Shown piece after piece: positions 1-13,164 of a stretch of DNA of 64,000 nucleotides. This DNA comes from Lolium rigidum (lineage: Eukaryota > Streptophyta > Magnoliopsida > Poales > Poaceae). The stretch spans positions 399,758,249 through 399,822,248 of the forward strand of contig NC_061510.1 of NCBI RefSeq assembly GCF_022539505.1, read 5' to 3'. Position 1 is the first letter of the stretch. The number at the start of each line of letters is the position of its first letter. The position numbers and the translations under genes are program-made. The notes under the pieces are model-generated. The model was not told the origin of the DNA. It ran no database searches and saw only the letters and a list, made by a program, of their open reading frames with translations.

Positions 1-516
1 AACTCTTATGGCGTACAGTTAACTTTACCTATGATCTTCCACCTCCCACCAATATTACCTATATGTTTGGTAATTGGTTAAATGGAGTAGATAGACAATC
101 TAAAGCGTATATCCAGATTGGGGTTTCTGCTTTATGTTGGGCTATTTGGAGGAGCAGGAATGATATAATTTTTAATAAAAAAACCCTCTTTTTTATTTCT
201 TGCAGGTTATTCATATGGTTTTCCATTGGGTCCAGCTTTGGGCCCTGCTTTCTCCGGAGGGACAGCGGGATGCCATGGTTTCTGGATGCACACGGCTCCT
301 GATGGTCGCTCAGGATATCTTGTGCCAGGCTGGTTGGCGACATACTAGAAGGCTATGTTGATTTGTAATCATAGTATGTTACTCTTTCGATGGTTGATTC
401 TTGTATCAATCCTCCATGATGCGTGAGTTGTAAACAATGATACTTTGAATTTTTAATAAAATGCCGTGTGCATCATCATGATGCAGAAGCCGGGGAATAT
501 CCCCATTTCGAAAAAA
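1..516 (+). mobile_element. 3' end of a plant LINE (L1-like), cut by the window edge
   Basis: The reading frame from about 63 encodes the C-terminal part of a plant LINE ORF2 (zf-RVT region): NWLNGVDR, then ALCWAIWRSRNDIIFN, a segment typical of these elements. The same arrangement recurs in the fragment at 3,166-4,212 and in the large LINE at 32-52.8 kb. The 3' UTR has a perfect hairpin at 469-485 and a second at 492-504 (GGGG-AATAT-CCCC), then an A tail at 511-516. No intact ORF remains. The 5' part lies outside the window. Confidence 0.85.
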
Positions 517-640
517 TCTCCATAGTAGATAGTGTCTAGAGACATCCAACTTTAAATAAATCTAAGACAACTCTTTCATGAGACGGAGGTAGTACTTGCA
601 TTTTCAGAGAACCCAAGAAGATACGAAAGAATTGCACTTA

Positions 641-1533
641 TTTACTTTTTTTCTTCTAGAAATGAGGTTGAGACCCCGACCTCTGCATCAAAAATATGCA
701 TAGAGCTTTCATTTATTTTATTCAATAAGTAACTTGTAATCGCATAAATCGAACAACCCGAAGCCACCAAACAACACCTATAACCCGATAATGGGTGAAG
801 ATATTAAGGCTTTATGCCCTAAAAAAATGTCCCTACGCCGAGACCCTCTTGCATCATGCCGCCGAGTGTCGTCGTCATTGATGCAATGGATGCAACACTA
901 CCACACCTTCAAACCCCTCCAAATAGAAGTTCTCAAAAATTGATGTCCTCAAGGAGAACGACACCGAAAGTGTCGCTAACGTCCAATCTAAAATATCGGG
1001 ATCTAGGGTTTCATTCAAAGCACCTAAGCAAGGAAATGGGAGCCGCAAAACTGATTCATTCAACAAGGAAAACAACGCCAAGAGACGCCACCATTGCCCT
1101 TCTCAGTTTTCACCAGAATCCAGGCAAGTCCATAACCGGAATTGATTGGATCTAAATGTAGCCACCGCGGACTTCCACCCCTTGCTGCCCAGAGATCGGG
1201 GGCCAAGCCGCGGTACCTCCAGGACACAGACCAACATCATGTTGTCCACCACACCGTTGCTGCTCCAGACGCGTTGCCACATGCCGAAGAGCCACCACGC
1301 CATGGTGCCTGACGGCCGCACCACACTCGACCCCTAGGTGATGACCCGCATCAACCCCCGTGCAAGGAGACGAGAAGGTCCTGTCACCGCCGGCGACAAC
1401 CAAGCTTTGCTCGGCTGTGCCCTCTCGCTGTGGCAGGAGAAAAGGAGGGGGCTGTCGCGGTTGGACCTAGGGCTTCCCACCCCATTGCCTCGCGGGGAAA
1501 GAGGAGAGGGGGTCTCGAAAGACTGATTTTGTT
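641..1533 (-). mobile_element. Non-autonomous LINE-tailed retroposon (R1)
   Basis: Read on the minus strand, this unit has a GC-rich 5' half, a T-rich 3' part and a LINE-style tail. A hairpin (TGCAT 684-688 with ATGCA 696-700) is followed by a second stem (GAGGT 664-668 with ACCTC 679-683) and an A-rich end. Flanks carry near-matching duplications around AGAATTGCA (about 625-640 and 1,534-1,549, two small indels), as expected for target-primed insertion. No endonuclease or reverse transcriptase is encoded, so a LINE would have to move it in trans. Minus-strand ORFs inside are short and unrecognised. An ordinary truncated LINE 3' UTR is an alternative reading. Confidence 0.65.
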
Positions 1534-1549
1534 ACGAAGAATTGCATTA

Positions 1550-3165
1550 GTGTGTTCTGTTGTAAGCAGAATAAGGTATGCATGCCGGCCCGGATACGGT
1601 TGCAATGCAATGATCGCAAGGAAAAGGTAGAGCTAGGTAGTGAGTAATAGCTTTACAGCTTACTGGTAAAGGCCTACAATCAGGGACAAAAAGTGATGCA
1701 TTACCAGTAGTGAATTTTTTAATCGTGCATTTGATACTGATTGGCGCATTCCAATTAGCTGTAAGAAAGAATTGAAGGAACACATAGGATAACCAAAAGA
1801 ATTTCTGTTGGTTAAACGAGACTGGCCTGCCTCTCCATCTCTGTTTGGAAAATATAATATCAGAACAAACAAATGTCAAGCTCATCTTTGATCACTTACA
1901 ATTTTTGTACACATGCAAAATATTCACAAAAGTACATAACGTATACAATGCGTGTGCGTCAGTGTGTGCATCATGAAATTGTAGAAAATCTTGCGTGTTC
2001 CAGGTGGAGACTCTTCAGGCACCACCGCCACTCCATCACCAGTCAGTCAGTCACCACGACGGCGACAACAAGTTTACATGGGCCAGGCAGACACACCCTC
2101 CACGCTGCTAGCTTCGCACCGTCACACGAGACAGGCGCACGGTGTCAAAAGTTTCACTCATGATACCACACACTGGTACATGTACACAGTGACACAGAGC
2201 GTCATGGTCGTGGTGGCAAGGACTGGAGCTTTGCTTGATCTTCACTTATCCTTCACCCTTTTGAAGACTGTTGTTTCATGTGTCGATAAAGAGCGTTGTT
2301 ATGATGCAGCCCTGGGGACAGAGTGCTTGGTACTGTGGTGTTTTCGCCTTTTGTCAGGATACTAGTGACCCAGCATGAGACATTTGCTTTGTGCTAGACT
2401 TAACTTTTGTAGCTACTGATGCTTGATTAGCCGACACATCCGGCATGTGTTTGGCCTAGCCTTTGGTTTTCATGCACTTGGACTCATACAAAATTTCAAT
2501 GTTTTGGGCCAATGCTGGATGGACAAATGGGCCAATTTTTCCCGAATCCTTCAACAACTGCCCATGGGGGGGGGGGGGGCATAGGTACCCTAGTGATGGT
2601 AGATGTGGTTGCACTTTAGGCTCCGGAGATGTCAAATCACTAGTTAAACATCATCTTTGCCTACATAGGAAGATTTTTTTTTCAGTGGTCAGCTCGGTAT
2701 ATCGTGGATTGTCGCTCCATGCTTCGACCCGAGTTTGTGGCAGTAAGGTAACCAAAATATCAATTTTATTTAGTCAATGGTCCTTCTTCTTGTTTTCTTC
2801 TTCCTCATGAGGGTGGTAGACGATGGAATAGAGTTGAGAGGTGCATTTCGCATCTAAGGGTTTTTTTTTTGGGGGGGGGGGGGGGCACAATTGTTTCCGT
2901 ACCGCGGTGTGGAATGGTTTCATTACATTATACATATGCGACTTAGATGTAACCAACTCCTTGTAAATATTCTCTATCCAATCTTAATGAAAAGACATGC
3001 AACCTTTTGCATGTTCTTGAAATAATTACATTATATTTCACTCTTGAACCCAACACGTTCTTGAAGTATTTGTTCATGTATAGTCTAGGGTAGTGTTATG
3101 TATGCATTGATACCATGCAATGTTGATATTTATAATAAGGGCCAAAACATGACAAAATAGGAGCA
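1550..3165. other. Intergenic, no supported gene
   Basis: No recognisable coding domain. The stretch contains a G12 run at about 2,568-2,579 and a T10-G14 run at about 2,862-2,886, both prone to assembly error. Short ORFs at 1,873-2,365 are rich in simple composition and match no family I recognise. Confidence 0.5.
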
Positions 3166-4212
3166 GAGGTGACCAATTTAAAGTGGAACCGGGGATCCAG
3201 TTCGTTTTTCGGAAGACACTTGGTTAGGTAACACTTCATTAGCACAACAATATCCGTCATATATAATATAGTACAACAAAAAAATGTTTTGGTTGCTACT
3301 GTGTTAGCACAAACCCCTATTAATATAACTTTCCGGAGATGATCATAAGTGGACTCAATGGCTTCATTTTTGTCAACGCCTCATGCGAGTGCAGTTGTCA
3401 AACAAACCGGATAATTTTGTGTGGAAACTTAACGATTCGGGTATTTTTACGATCAAATCAATATACCTTGACTTAATGCAGGGACATACAATTTTTCTAC
3501 ACAAATATTTGATGAAGTTAAAAATCCCGCTCAAAATCAAAATCTTCATGTGGTTTCTTAACAGCAAAGTGTTACTGACCAAAGATAACCTAGTCAAACA
3601 AAATTAAAAAGGATGCCAAAAGTGTTGCTTCTGTAATGAATCAGAGACTGCATGTACAACACTTATTTCTAGTTTGTCCTTTCGCTAAGATTATCTGGCG
3701 TATGATTTATTTAACATATGATTTGCCTCCTCCGGCTAATATTACCAATATGTTTGATAACTGGCTCAATGGGGTCAATAAAAATGATAAAGCGCGAATA
3801 CAAATTGGAACTTCAGCTATATGTTGGTCTATTTGGACAACTAGAAATGACATTATTATTAACAGATAAAAGGGAATTAATTTTTTGCAGGTTATCCCAC
3901 GAGCAACATAGTGAATTTAGAAATGGGGTTTTCTTCTCCCGGAGAATCAGCGGGAGACTATGGTTACTGGGTGCAACCGTCTGCTAACGATTACTGAGGA
4001 CTTTTATTTCCAGGCTACTGGGTGGCGGCACACTAGTATATTACATCATGCTTAAGATGATACTTTTTTTTTATTTTTCGATGGTTGATACATATCTCAA
4101 TCCTCTCTGATGCGTGATGTAAAACTATTACTCTACTGAACTCCACAATAAATATAAAGGCCGTGTGCATCATTTCGATGCACAGGCTAGGAGATACCCC
4201 ATTTTGAAAAAA
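3166..4212 (+). mobile_element. 5'-truncated plant LINE fragment
   Basis: Frames at 3,195-3,300, 3,383-3,607 and 3,636-3,869 together give the C-terminal zf-RVT region of a plant LINE: a W-L-G-N-T-S segment, then LKIPLKIKIFMWFL, LTKDNLVKQN, HLFLVCPFAKIIW and NWLNGVNKNDK. The pieces are separated by stops and frameshifts, so it is dead. The 3' end has a long hairpin at 4,160-4,187 (TGTGCATC with GATGCACA, extended by GCC/GGC), then ACCCCATTTTG and an A tail ending near 4,212. The 5' truncation point near 3,166 is approximate. Confidence 0.85.
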
Positions 4213-4321
4213 TAAATGAATGCAATACTAGCTTGGTTAAAAAATATCAATGAATTGGAAGGGGCCGAGACGTTGCTGGCACAACGCCGGAGGAGCGGGT
4301 TTATTAAACAGTGTCTTGTAA

Positions 4322-4508
4322 GGCCATGTACAAAGCTAGGTGCTTAGAAGAGTGCTCACGAAAATAAATTAAGTTTTTTCCTTAAGCACTGGTGCTTATT
4401 TATACATCAGAGGTGACATGTTAGGCATTTATCTAGTATAGTTAAGCACCGGTGTTTACAGAAAAACCGGATTATTTACCAAACACAGTTAATAAGGGTT
4501 TAGGGTTT
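4322..4508. repeat. Unclassified MITE-like repeat, copy 1
   Basis: Starts GGCCATGTACAAAG. Its interior (about 4,384-4,480) is clearly similar, in the same orientation, to 14,195-14,296: both contain GTGCTTATTTATACAT, then AGAGGTGACA and TCTAGTATA. A Harbinger-type terminus begins immediately after it at 4,512. Copy 2 keeps the other end, which reads TTTGTACAGAGGT and resembles the inverse of the GTACAAAG start. No target duplication could be assigned. Confidence 0.55.
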
Positions 4509-4884
4509 TTAGAGCATCTCCACCGGCGTCCCCGATAGCGGCCCCGATAGCATTTTGGGGGCCGGCAGCGAAAATGGGCTCGCACTGGTGCGTCCCAAAC
4601 GGTGCCGGCCAATTTTGGAGCCCAATAGAATCACCGGCAACCCCGTGTCGGCCCCTTCGCCAAGGGCGCAAATCGGGCGCGCCGGCACCTCGCGTCACGT
4701 CTAAAAATGAGTGTGGGCTCCGCCTGGCAGCCAGACACACTGATTTCCTACCTCCTACACACGCCCGAGCAGACTCCCACCCCTCTAGATCGCCACCATC
4801 ACCGTCGCCGCCGCGTGTCCTGCTTGCAATAGACACCGCCGACTGTCTAGGAACCGCCGTCCATCGACACGGCCACCACCCCCT

Positions 4885-6488
4885 TGATGGCGTGTATTTC
4901 ACACGTTCGTTGGGCAACCCCAAGAGGAAGGTATGATGCGCACAGCAGCAAGTTTTCCCTCAGAAAGAAACCAAGGTTTATCGAACCAGGAGGAGCCAAG
5001 AAGCACGTTGAAGGTTGATGGCGGCGGGATGTAGTGCGGCGCAACACCGGAGATTCCGGCGCCAACGTGGAACCTGCACAACACAACCAAACTACTTTGC
5101 CCCAACGAAACGAGTGAGGTTGTCAATCTCACTCGACTTGCTGTAACAAAGGATTAACCGTATTGTGTGGAATATGATTGTTTGCGAGAGAAAACGGTAG
5201 AAACAAGTATTGCGGTAGATTGTATTTCGAGTAAAGAGAATTGGACCGGGGTCCACGGTTCACTAGAGGTGTCTCTCCCATAAGACGAACAGCATGTTGG
5301 GTGAACAAATTACGGTTGGGCAATTGACAAATAAAGAGAGCATGACAATGCACATACATATCATGATGAGTATAGTGAGATTTAATTGGGCATTACGACA
5401 AAGTACATAGACCGCCATCCAACTGCATCTATGCCTAAAAAGTCCACCTTCGAGTTATCATCCGAACCCCCTCCGGTATTAAGTTGCAAGCAACGAGACA
5501 ATTGCATTAAGTATGGTGCGTAATGTAATCAACAACTACATCCTTAGACATAGCATCAATGTTTTATCCCTAGTGGCAACGAGCACAACACAACCTTAGA
5601 ACTTTCCGTCACTTGTCCCGGTGTCAATGCGGGCATGAACCCACTATCGAGCATAAGTACTCCCTCTTGGAGTTAAAAGCATCTACTTGGCCGGAGCATC
5701 TACTAATAACGGAGAGCATGCAAGATCATAAACAACACATAAGCATAACTTTGATAATCAACATAACAAGTATTCTCTATTCATCGGATCCCAACAAACG
5801 CAACATATAGAATTACATATAGATGATCTTGATCATGATAGGCAGCTCACAAGATCCGACAATGATAGCACAATGGGGAGAAGACAACCATCTAGCTACT
5901 GCTATGGACCCATAGTCCGGGGGTAGACTACTCACTCATCACTCCGGAGCGACCATGGCGGTGTAGAGTCCTCCGGGAGATGATTCCCCTCTCCGGCAGG
6001 GTGCCGGAGGCGATCTCCGGGATCCCCCGAGATGGGATCGGCGGCGACGGCGTCTCAGTAATGTTTTCCGTATCGTGGCTCTCGGTACTGGGGGTTTCGT
6101 CACGGAGGCTATTTGTAGGCGGAAGGGCAAGTCAAGAGGCGGCACGGGGGGCCCACACCACAGGCCGGCGCGGCCGAGGGGGGGGCCGCGCCGCCCTAGG
6201 GTTTGGCGCCCCTGTGGCCCCTCTTCGTCTCTCCTTCGGACTTACGGAAGCTTCGTGAGAAAATAGGCCTACGGGCTTTTATTTCGTCCAATTCCGAGAA
6301 TATTTCTTTACTAGGATTTCTGAAACCAAAAACAGCGAGAAAACGACAAGCGGCACTTCGGCATCTTGTTAATAGGTTAGTTCCGAGAAAATGCACGAAT
6401 ATGATATAAAGTGTGCATAAAACATGTAGATAACATCAATAATGTGGCATGGAACACAAGAAATTATCGATACGTTGGAGACGTATCA
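4885..6488 (-). repeat. 3' LTR of gypsy copy A
   Basis: Bounded by TGATGGCGTGTATTTC and GGAGACGTATCA on the plus strand. It matches the other LTR over its length, with scattered single-base changes and small indels, many at CAG/CGAG sites. Confidence 0.93.
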
Positions 6489-9093
6489 GCATCCCCAAGC
6501 TTAGTTCTGCTCGTCCCGAGCAGGTAAAACGATAACAAAGATAATTACTGGAGTGACATGCCATCATAAACTTGATCATACTATTTGTAAAGCATATGTA
6601 GAGAATGCAGCGATCAAAACAATGTGTATGACATGAGTAAACAAGTGAATCATAAAGCAAAGACTTTTCATGAATAGCATTTCAAGACAAGCATCAATAA
6701 GTCTTGCATAAGAGTTAACTCATAAAGCAATAATTCAAAGTAAAGGTATTGAAGCAACACAAAAGAAGATTAAGTTTCAGCGGTTGCTTTCAACTTGTAA
6801 CATGTATATCTCATGGATATTGTCAACATAGAGTAATATAATAAGTGCAATAAGCAAGTATGTAGGAATCAATGCACAGTTCACACAAGTGTTTGCTTCT
6901 TGAGGTGGAGAGAAATAGGTGAGCTGACTCAACATAAAAGTAAAGAGAATGGTCCTCATAGAGGAAAAGCATCGATTGCTATATTTGTGCTAGAGCTTTG
7001 ATTTTGAAAACATGAAACAATTTTGTCAACGGTAGTAATAAAGCATATGCATCATGTAAATTATATCTTATAAGTTGCAAGCCTCATGCATAGTGTACTA
7101 ATAGTGCTCGCACCTTGTCCTAATTAGCTTGGACTACCTGGATTATCACCGCAATACATATGCTTTAACCAAGTATCACAAAGGGGTACCTCTATGCCGC
7201 ACTGTACAAAGGTCTAAGGAGAAAGCTCGCATTTGGATTTCTCGCTTTTGATTATTCTCAACTTAGACATCCATACCGGGACAACATAGACAACGAGATA
7301 ATGGACTCCTCTTTTAATGCTTTAAGCATTCAACAACAATTAATTCTTTTCTCATTAGAGATTTGAGGATGTTTGTCCAAAACTGAAACTTCCACCATGG
7401 AACATGGCTTTAGTTAGCGGCCCAATGTTCTTCTCTCACAATATGCATGCTCAAACCATTCAACTCAGTGTAGATCGCCCTTACTTCAGACAAGACGAAC
7501 ATGCATAGCAACTCACATGAAATTCAACAATGAGTTGATGGCGTTCCCCGAGTAAACATGGTTATCGCACAACAAGCAACTTAATAAGAGATAAAGTGCA
7601 TAATTACATATTCAATACCACAATAGTTTTTAAGCTATTTGTCCCATGAGCTATATATTGCAAAGGTGAATGATGGAATTTTAAAGGTAGCACTCAAGCA
7701 ATTTACTTTGGAATGGCTGGAAAATACCATGTAGTAGGTAGGTATGGTGGACACAAATGGCATAGTGGTTGGCTCAAGTATTTTGGATGCATGAGAAGTA
7801 TTCCCTCTCGATACAAGGTTTAGGCTAGCAAGGTTATTTGAGGCAAACACAAGGATGAACTAGTACAGCAAAACTCACATAAAAGACATATTGAAAGCAT
7901 TATAATACTCTATACCGTCTTCCTTGTTGTTCAAACTCAAAACTAGAAATTATCTAGACCTTAGAGAAACCAAATATGCAAACCAAATTTTAGCATGCTC
8001 TATGTATTTCTTCATTAATGGGTGCAAAGCATATGATGCAAGAGCTTAAACATGAACACAACAATTGCCAAGTATCACATTACCCAAAACATTTATAGCA
8101 ATTACTACATGTATCATTTTCCAATTCCAACCATATAACAATTTAACGAAGGAGAAACTTCGCCATGAATACTATGAGTAGAAACCAAGGACATATTTGT
8201 CCATATGCTACAGCGGAGTGTGTATCTCTCCCATAAAGTGAATGCTAGGATCCATTTTATTCAAACAAAACAAAAACAAAAACAAACCGACGCTCCAAGA
8301 AAAAGCACATAAGATGTGGCCGAATAAAAATGTAGTTTCGGGGGAGGAACCTGATAATTTGTTGATGAAGAAGGGGATGCCTTGGGCATCCCCAAGCTTA
8401 GACGCTTGAGTCTTCTTGATATATGCAGGGGTGAACCACCGGGTGCATCCCCAAGCTTAGAGCTTTCACTCTCCTTGATCATGTTGCATCATACTCCTCT
8501 CTTGATCCTTGAAAACTTCCTCCACACCAAACTCGAAACAACTCATTAGAGGGTTAGTGCACAATATAAATTGACATATTCAGAGGTGACACACTCATTC
8601 TTAACACTTCTGGACATTGCATAATGCTACTGGACATTAGTGGATCAAAGAAATTCATCCAACATAGCGAAAGAGGCAATGCGAAATAAAAGGCAGAATC
8701 TGTCAAAACAGAACAGTTCGTATTGACGAATTTTAAAATGGCACCAGACTTGCTCAAATGAAAATGCTCAAATTGAATGAAAGTTGCGTACATATCTGAG
8801 GATCATGCACGTAAATTGGCATAATTTTCTGAGCTTCCTGCAGGGCAGTGGGCTCAGATTCGTGACAGCAAAGAAATCTGGAACTGCGCAGTAATCCAAA
8901 TCTAGTACTTACTTTTCTATCAACGGCTTAACTTGGCACAACAAAACTCAAAACTAAGATAAGGAGAGGTTGCTACAGTAGTAAACAACTTCCAAGACAC
9001 AAAATAAAAACAAAGTACTGTAGGTAAAAACATGGGTTGTCTCCCATAAGCGCTTTTCTTTAACGCCTTTCAGCTAGGCGCAGAAAGTGTGTA
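6489..9093 (-). other. Non-coding 3' internal region and polypurine tracts of gypsy copy A
   Basis: About 2.6 kb between the protease stop and the 3' LTR. The inverse of TAAGCTTGGGGATGC occurs three times on the plus strand: next to the LTR at 6,489, and near 8,387 and 8,446. The 8,387 copy forms part of a GGGGATGCC...GGCATCCCC hairpin. Two short ORFs here (79 and 73 codons) are also open in copy B, but they resemble no protein I recognise. Confidence 0.75.
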
Positions 9094-11211
9094 TCAAGTA
9101 ACATCGAGAGATGAAGCATCAACATCATAATTTGTTCTAATGATAGAATCATAAGGTACCTTCATTCTCTTTCTAGGGAAGTGTTCCATACCTTTCTTGA
9201 GAGGAAATTGATATTTTATATTTCCTTCCCTCATATCAATAATAGCACCAACGGTTCGAAGAAAAGGTCTTCCCAATATAATTGGACAAGATGCATTGCA
9301 TTCAATATCCAAGACAACAAAATCAACGGGAACAAGGTTATTGTTAACGGTAATGCGAACATTATCAACTTTACCCAAAGGTTTCTTTGTAGAATGATCA
9401 GCAAGATTAACATCCAAATAACAATTTTTCAGCGGTGGCAAGTCAAGCATATTATAAATTTTCTTCGGCATAACAGAAATACTTGCACCAAGATCACATA
9501 AGGCATTACAATCAAAATCTTTAACCTTCATCTTAATGATGGGCTCCCAACCATCTTCTAGCTTTTTAGGAATAGAGGCTTCGCGCTCTAGTTTCTCTTC
9601 TCTAGCTTTTATGAGAGCATTTGTAATATGATGCGTGAAAGCCAAATTTATAGCACTAGCATTAGGACTTTTAGCAAGTTTTTGCAAGAACTTTATAACT
9701 TCAGAGATGTGGCAATCATCAAAATTCAAACCATTATAATCTAAAGCAATGGGATCATCATCCCCAATGTTGGAAAAAATTTCAGCGGCTTTATCGCAAG
9801 CGGTTTCAGCGATTTTAGCGATTTCGAGGCAGTTTTTCGCGCTTTGCATTAGAAGTGGAAACATTGCTAACACCAATTCTTTTATTAGTATGAGTAGGAG
9901 GTGCAGCAACATGTGTAGCATTAGCATTACTAGTGGTGGTAATAGTCCAAACTTTAGCTATATTCTTCTCTTTAGCTAGTTTTTCATTTTCTTCTCTATC
10001 CCACCTAGCACGCGGTTCAGCCATTAATCTTATATTCTCATTAATTCTAACTTGGATGGCATTTGCTGTAGTAACAATTTTATTATGATGATTCTCATTA
10101 GGCATAACTTTCGATTTCAAAAGATCAACATCGGAAGCAAGACTATCAACTCTAGAAACAAGAATATCAATTTTATTAAGCTTTTCCTCAACAGATTTGT
10201 TAAAAGAAGTTTGTGTACTAATAAATTCTTTAAGCATGGCTTCAAGTCCAGGGGTGAATTCCTATTATTGTTGTAAGAATTCCCATAAGAATTAGCATAA
10301 CCGTTACCATTATTATAAGGATATGGCCTATAGTTATTACTAGAATTGTTCAGATAAGCATTGTTGTTGAAATTATTATTTTTAATGAAGTTTACATCAA
10401 CATGTTCTTCTTGTGCAACCAATGAAGCTAACGGAACATTATTAGGATCAATATTAGTCCTATCATTCACAAGCATAGACATAATAGCATCAACCTTATC
10501 ATTCAAGGAAGAGGATTCTTCAACAGAATTTACCTTCTTACCTTGTGGAGCTCTTTCCGTGTGCCATTCAGAGTAGTTGATCATCATATTATCAAGAAGC
10601 TTTGTTGCTTCACCAAGAGTGATGGACATAAAGGTACCTCCAGCAGCTGAATCCAATAAATTCCGCGAAGAAAAATTTAGTCCTGCATAGAAGGTTTGGA
10701 TGATCATCCAAGTAGTCGGTCCATGGGTTGGGCAATTTTTAACCGAGAGATTTCATTCTTTCCCAAGCTTGAGCAACATGTTCAGTATCTAATTGTTTAA
10801 AATTCATTATGCTACTCCTCAAAGATATAATTTTAGCAGGGGGATAATATCTACCAATAAAAGCATCCTTGCATTTAGTCCATGAATCAATACTATTCTT
10901 AGGCGAGAGATAGCAACCAATCTTTAGCTCTTCCTCTTAATGAGAAAGGAAACAATTTTAGTTTAATAATATCACCATCTACATCTTTATATTTTTGCAT
11001 TTCACATAGTTCAACAAAATTATTAAGATGGGCAGCAGCATCATCAGAACTAATTCCGGAAAATTGATCTTTCATGACAAGATTCGGTAAAGCGAGGTTT
11101 AATTTCAAAGAATTCTGCTGTAGTAGCAGGTGGAGCAATAGGTGTGCATAAGAAATCATTATTATTTGTGGTTGTGAAGTCACACAACTTAGTATTTTCA
11201 GCGTTGGCCAT
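9094..11211 (-). pseudogene. Gypsy gag-protease, frameshifted (copy A)
   Basis: Starts at the ATG at 11,211 (MANAENTKLCDF). The retrotransposon gag domain is recognisable from HLNNFVELCEMQKYKDVDGD through LFPFSLRGRAKDWL and TFYAGLNFSSRNLLDSAAGG, followed by a low-complexity Asn/Tyr-rich linker. The retropepsin-like aspartic protease (9,927-9,094) has the active-site segment CDLGASISVMP and IILGRPFL, the DLGA form usual in plant gypsy elements. The gag frame is broken at several places: near 11,100, at 10,897 after LLSLA, at about 10,730, and near 10,255. Two breaks (LLSLA-stop and the one at SL before the NC-P segment) sit at the same positions in copy B. The protease portion is intact. Confidence 0.88.
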
Positions 11212-11466
11212 TTTAGCAATAGTAAATAAAGCAAACTAGATAAAGTAAATGCAAGTAAACTAATTTTTTTGTGTTTTCGATATAGCAAACAAGATAGCAA
11301 ATAAAGTAAAACTAGCAACTAATTTTTTTGTATTTTGATATAAGTGCAGCAAACAAAGTAGTAAATAAAATAGAGCAAGACAAAAACAAAGTAAAGAGAT
11401 TGAGAAGTGGAGACTCCCCTTGCGGCGTGTCTTGATCTCCCCGGCAACGGCGCCAGAAAAAGAGCT
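11212..11466 (-). promoter_or_regulatory. 5' leader and primer-binding site of gypsy copy A
   Basis: Directly inside the 5' LTR, the minus strand reads AGCTCTTTTTCTGGCGCC and then GTTGCCGGGGAGATC, the leader start common in this gypsy group and the expected primer-binding location. The rest of the leader is T/A-rich up to the gag ATG. Confidence 0.6.
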
Positions 11467-13069
11467 TGATGGCGTGTATTTCACACGTTCGTTGGGCAAC
11501 CCCAAGAGGAAGGTATGATGCGCACGGCAGCAAGTTTTCCCTCAGAAAGAAACCAAGGTTTATCGAACCAGGAGGAGCCAAGAAGCACGTTGAAGGTTGA
11601 TGGCGGCGGGATGTAGTGCGGCGCAACACCAGAAATTCCGGCGCCAACGTGGAACCTGCACAACACAACCAAACTACTTTGCCCCAACGAAACAGTGAGG
11701 TTGTCAATCTCACCGGCTTGCTGTAACAAAGGATTAACCGTATTGTGTGGAATATGATTGTTTGCGAGAGAAAACGGTAGAAACAAGTATTGCGGTAGAT
11801 TGTATTTCGGTAAAGAGAATTGGACCGGGGTCCACGGTTCACTAGAGGTGTCTCTCCCATAAGACGAACAGCATGTTGGGTGAACAAATTACGGTTGGGC
11901 AATTGACAAATAAAGAGAGCATGACAATGCACATACATATCATGATGAGTATAGTGAGATTTAATTGGGCATTACGACAAAGTACATAGACCGCCATCCA
12001 AGCTGCATCTATGCCTAAAAAGTCCACCTTCGAGGTTATCATCCGAACCCCCTCCGGTATTAAGTTGCAAGCAACGAGACAATTGCATTAAGTATGGTGC
12101 GTAATGTAATCAACAACTACATCCTTAGACATAGCATCAATGTTTTATCCCTAGTGGCAACAGCACAACACAACCTTAGAACTTTACGTCACTCTGTCCC
12201 GGGTGTCAATGCGAGGCATGAACCCACTATCGAGCATAAGTACTCCCTCTTGGAGTTAAAAGCATCTACTTGGCCGGAGCATCTACTAGTAACGGAGAGC
12301 ATGCAAGATCATAAACAACACATAAGCATAACTTTGATAATCAACATAACAAGTATTCTCTATTCATCGGATCCCAACAAACGCAACATATAGAATTACA
12401 TATAGATGATCTTGATCATGATAGGCAGCTCACAAGATCCGACAATGATAGCACAATGGGGAGAAGACAACCATCTAGCTACTGCTATGGACCCATAGTC
12501 CAGGGGTAGACTACTCACTCATCACTCCGGAGGCGACCATGGCGGTGTAGAGTCCTCCGGGAGATGATTCCCCTCTCCCGGCGAGGGTGCCGGAGGCGAT
12601 CTCCGGGATCCCCGAGATGGGATCGGCGGCGACGGCGTCTCGGTAATGTTTTCCGTATCGTGGCTCTCGGTGCGGGGGTTTCGTCACGGAGGCTATTTGT
12701 AGGCGGAAGGGCAAGTCAAGAGGCGGCACGGGGGCCCACACCACGGGCCGGCGCGGCCAGGGGTGGGGCCGCGCCGCCCTAGGGTTTGGCGCCCACGTGG
12801 CCCCTCTTCGTCTCTCCTTCGGACTTCGGAAGCTTCGTGAGAAAATAGGCCTCCGGGCTTTTATTTCGTCCAATTCCGAGAATATTTCTTTACTAGGATT
12901 TCTGAAACCAAAAACAGCGAGAAAACAGCAAGCGGCACTTCGGCATCTTGTTAATAGGTTAGTTCCAGAAAATGCACGAATATGATATAAAGTGTGCATA
13001 AAACATGTAGATAACATCAATAATGTGGCATGGAACACAAGAAATTATCGATACGTTGGAGACGTATCA
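11467..13069 (-). repeat. 5' LTR of gypsy copy A
   Basis: Second LTR, with the same ends as 4,885-6,488. The 5-bp target duplication CCCCT follows at 13,070. Confidence 0.93.
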
Positions 13070-13164
13070 CCCCTCTACCGGTGGACGCTGTTTCGCCCGG
13101 AACAGAGCTCGCCGCCACCGCGATAGTATCGCCCCGCCCGCAAGGTGTTCGTCCGATTGCCGCG

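Larger units (their letters stand above)
4885..13069 (-). mobile_element. Complete non-autonomous gypsy-type LTR retrotransposon (copy A)
   Basis: The element has two LTRs of about 1.6 kb (4,885-6,488 and 11,467-13,069), TGAT...ATCA ends and a perfect 5-bp target duplication CCCCT (4,880-4,884 and 13,070-13,074). In element orientation it carries a primer-binding region with GGCGCCGTTGCCGGGG, a gag-protease region (11,211-9,094), about 2.6 kb of non-coding 3' sequence and a polypurine tract (inverse of GCATCCCCAAGCTTA at 6,489). No reverse transcriptase, RNase H or integrase is present, so it must have relied on a related autonomous element. It lies inside the Harbinger element and is a sister of copy B at 38,372-46,549 in the opposite orientation. 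Confidence 0.93.

Noticed and set aside
2560..2890. Long G and T-G runs
   Set aside because: Considered as a structured or quadruplex element, but they are simple homopolymers of uncertain length and likely partly assembly error.
11312..11938. 208-codon minus-strand ORF across the gypsy LTR
   Set aside because: It runs through LTR and leader sequence, and similar stretches in the other LTRs are broken differently. It has no protein-like features.
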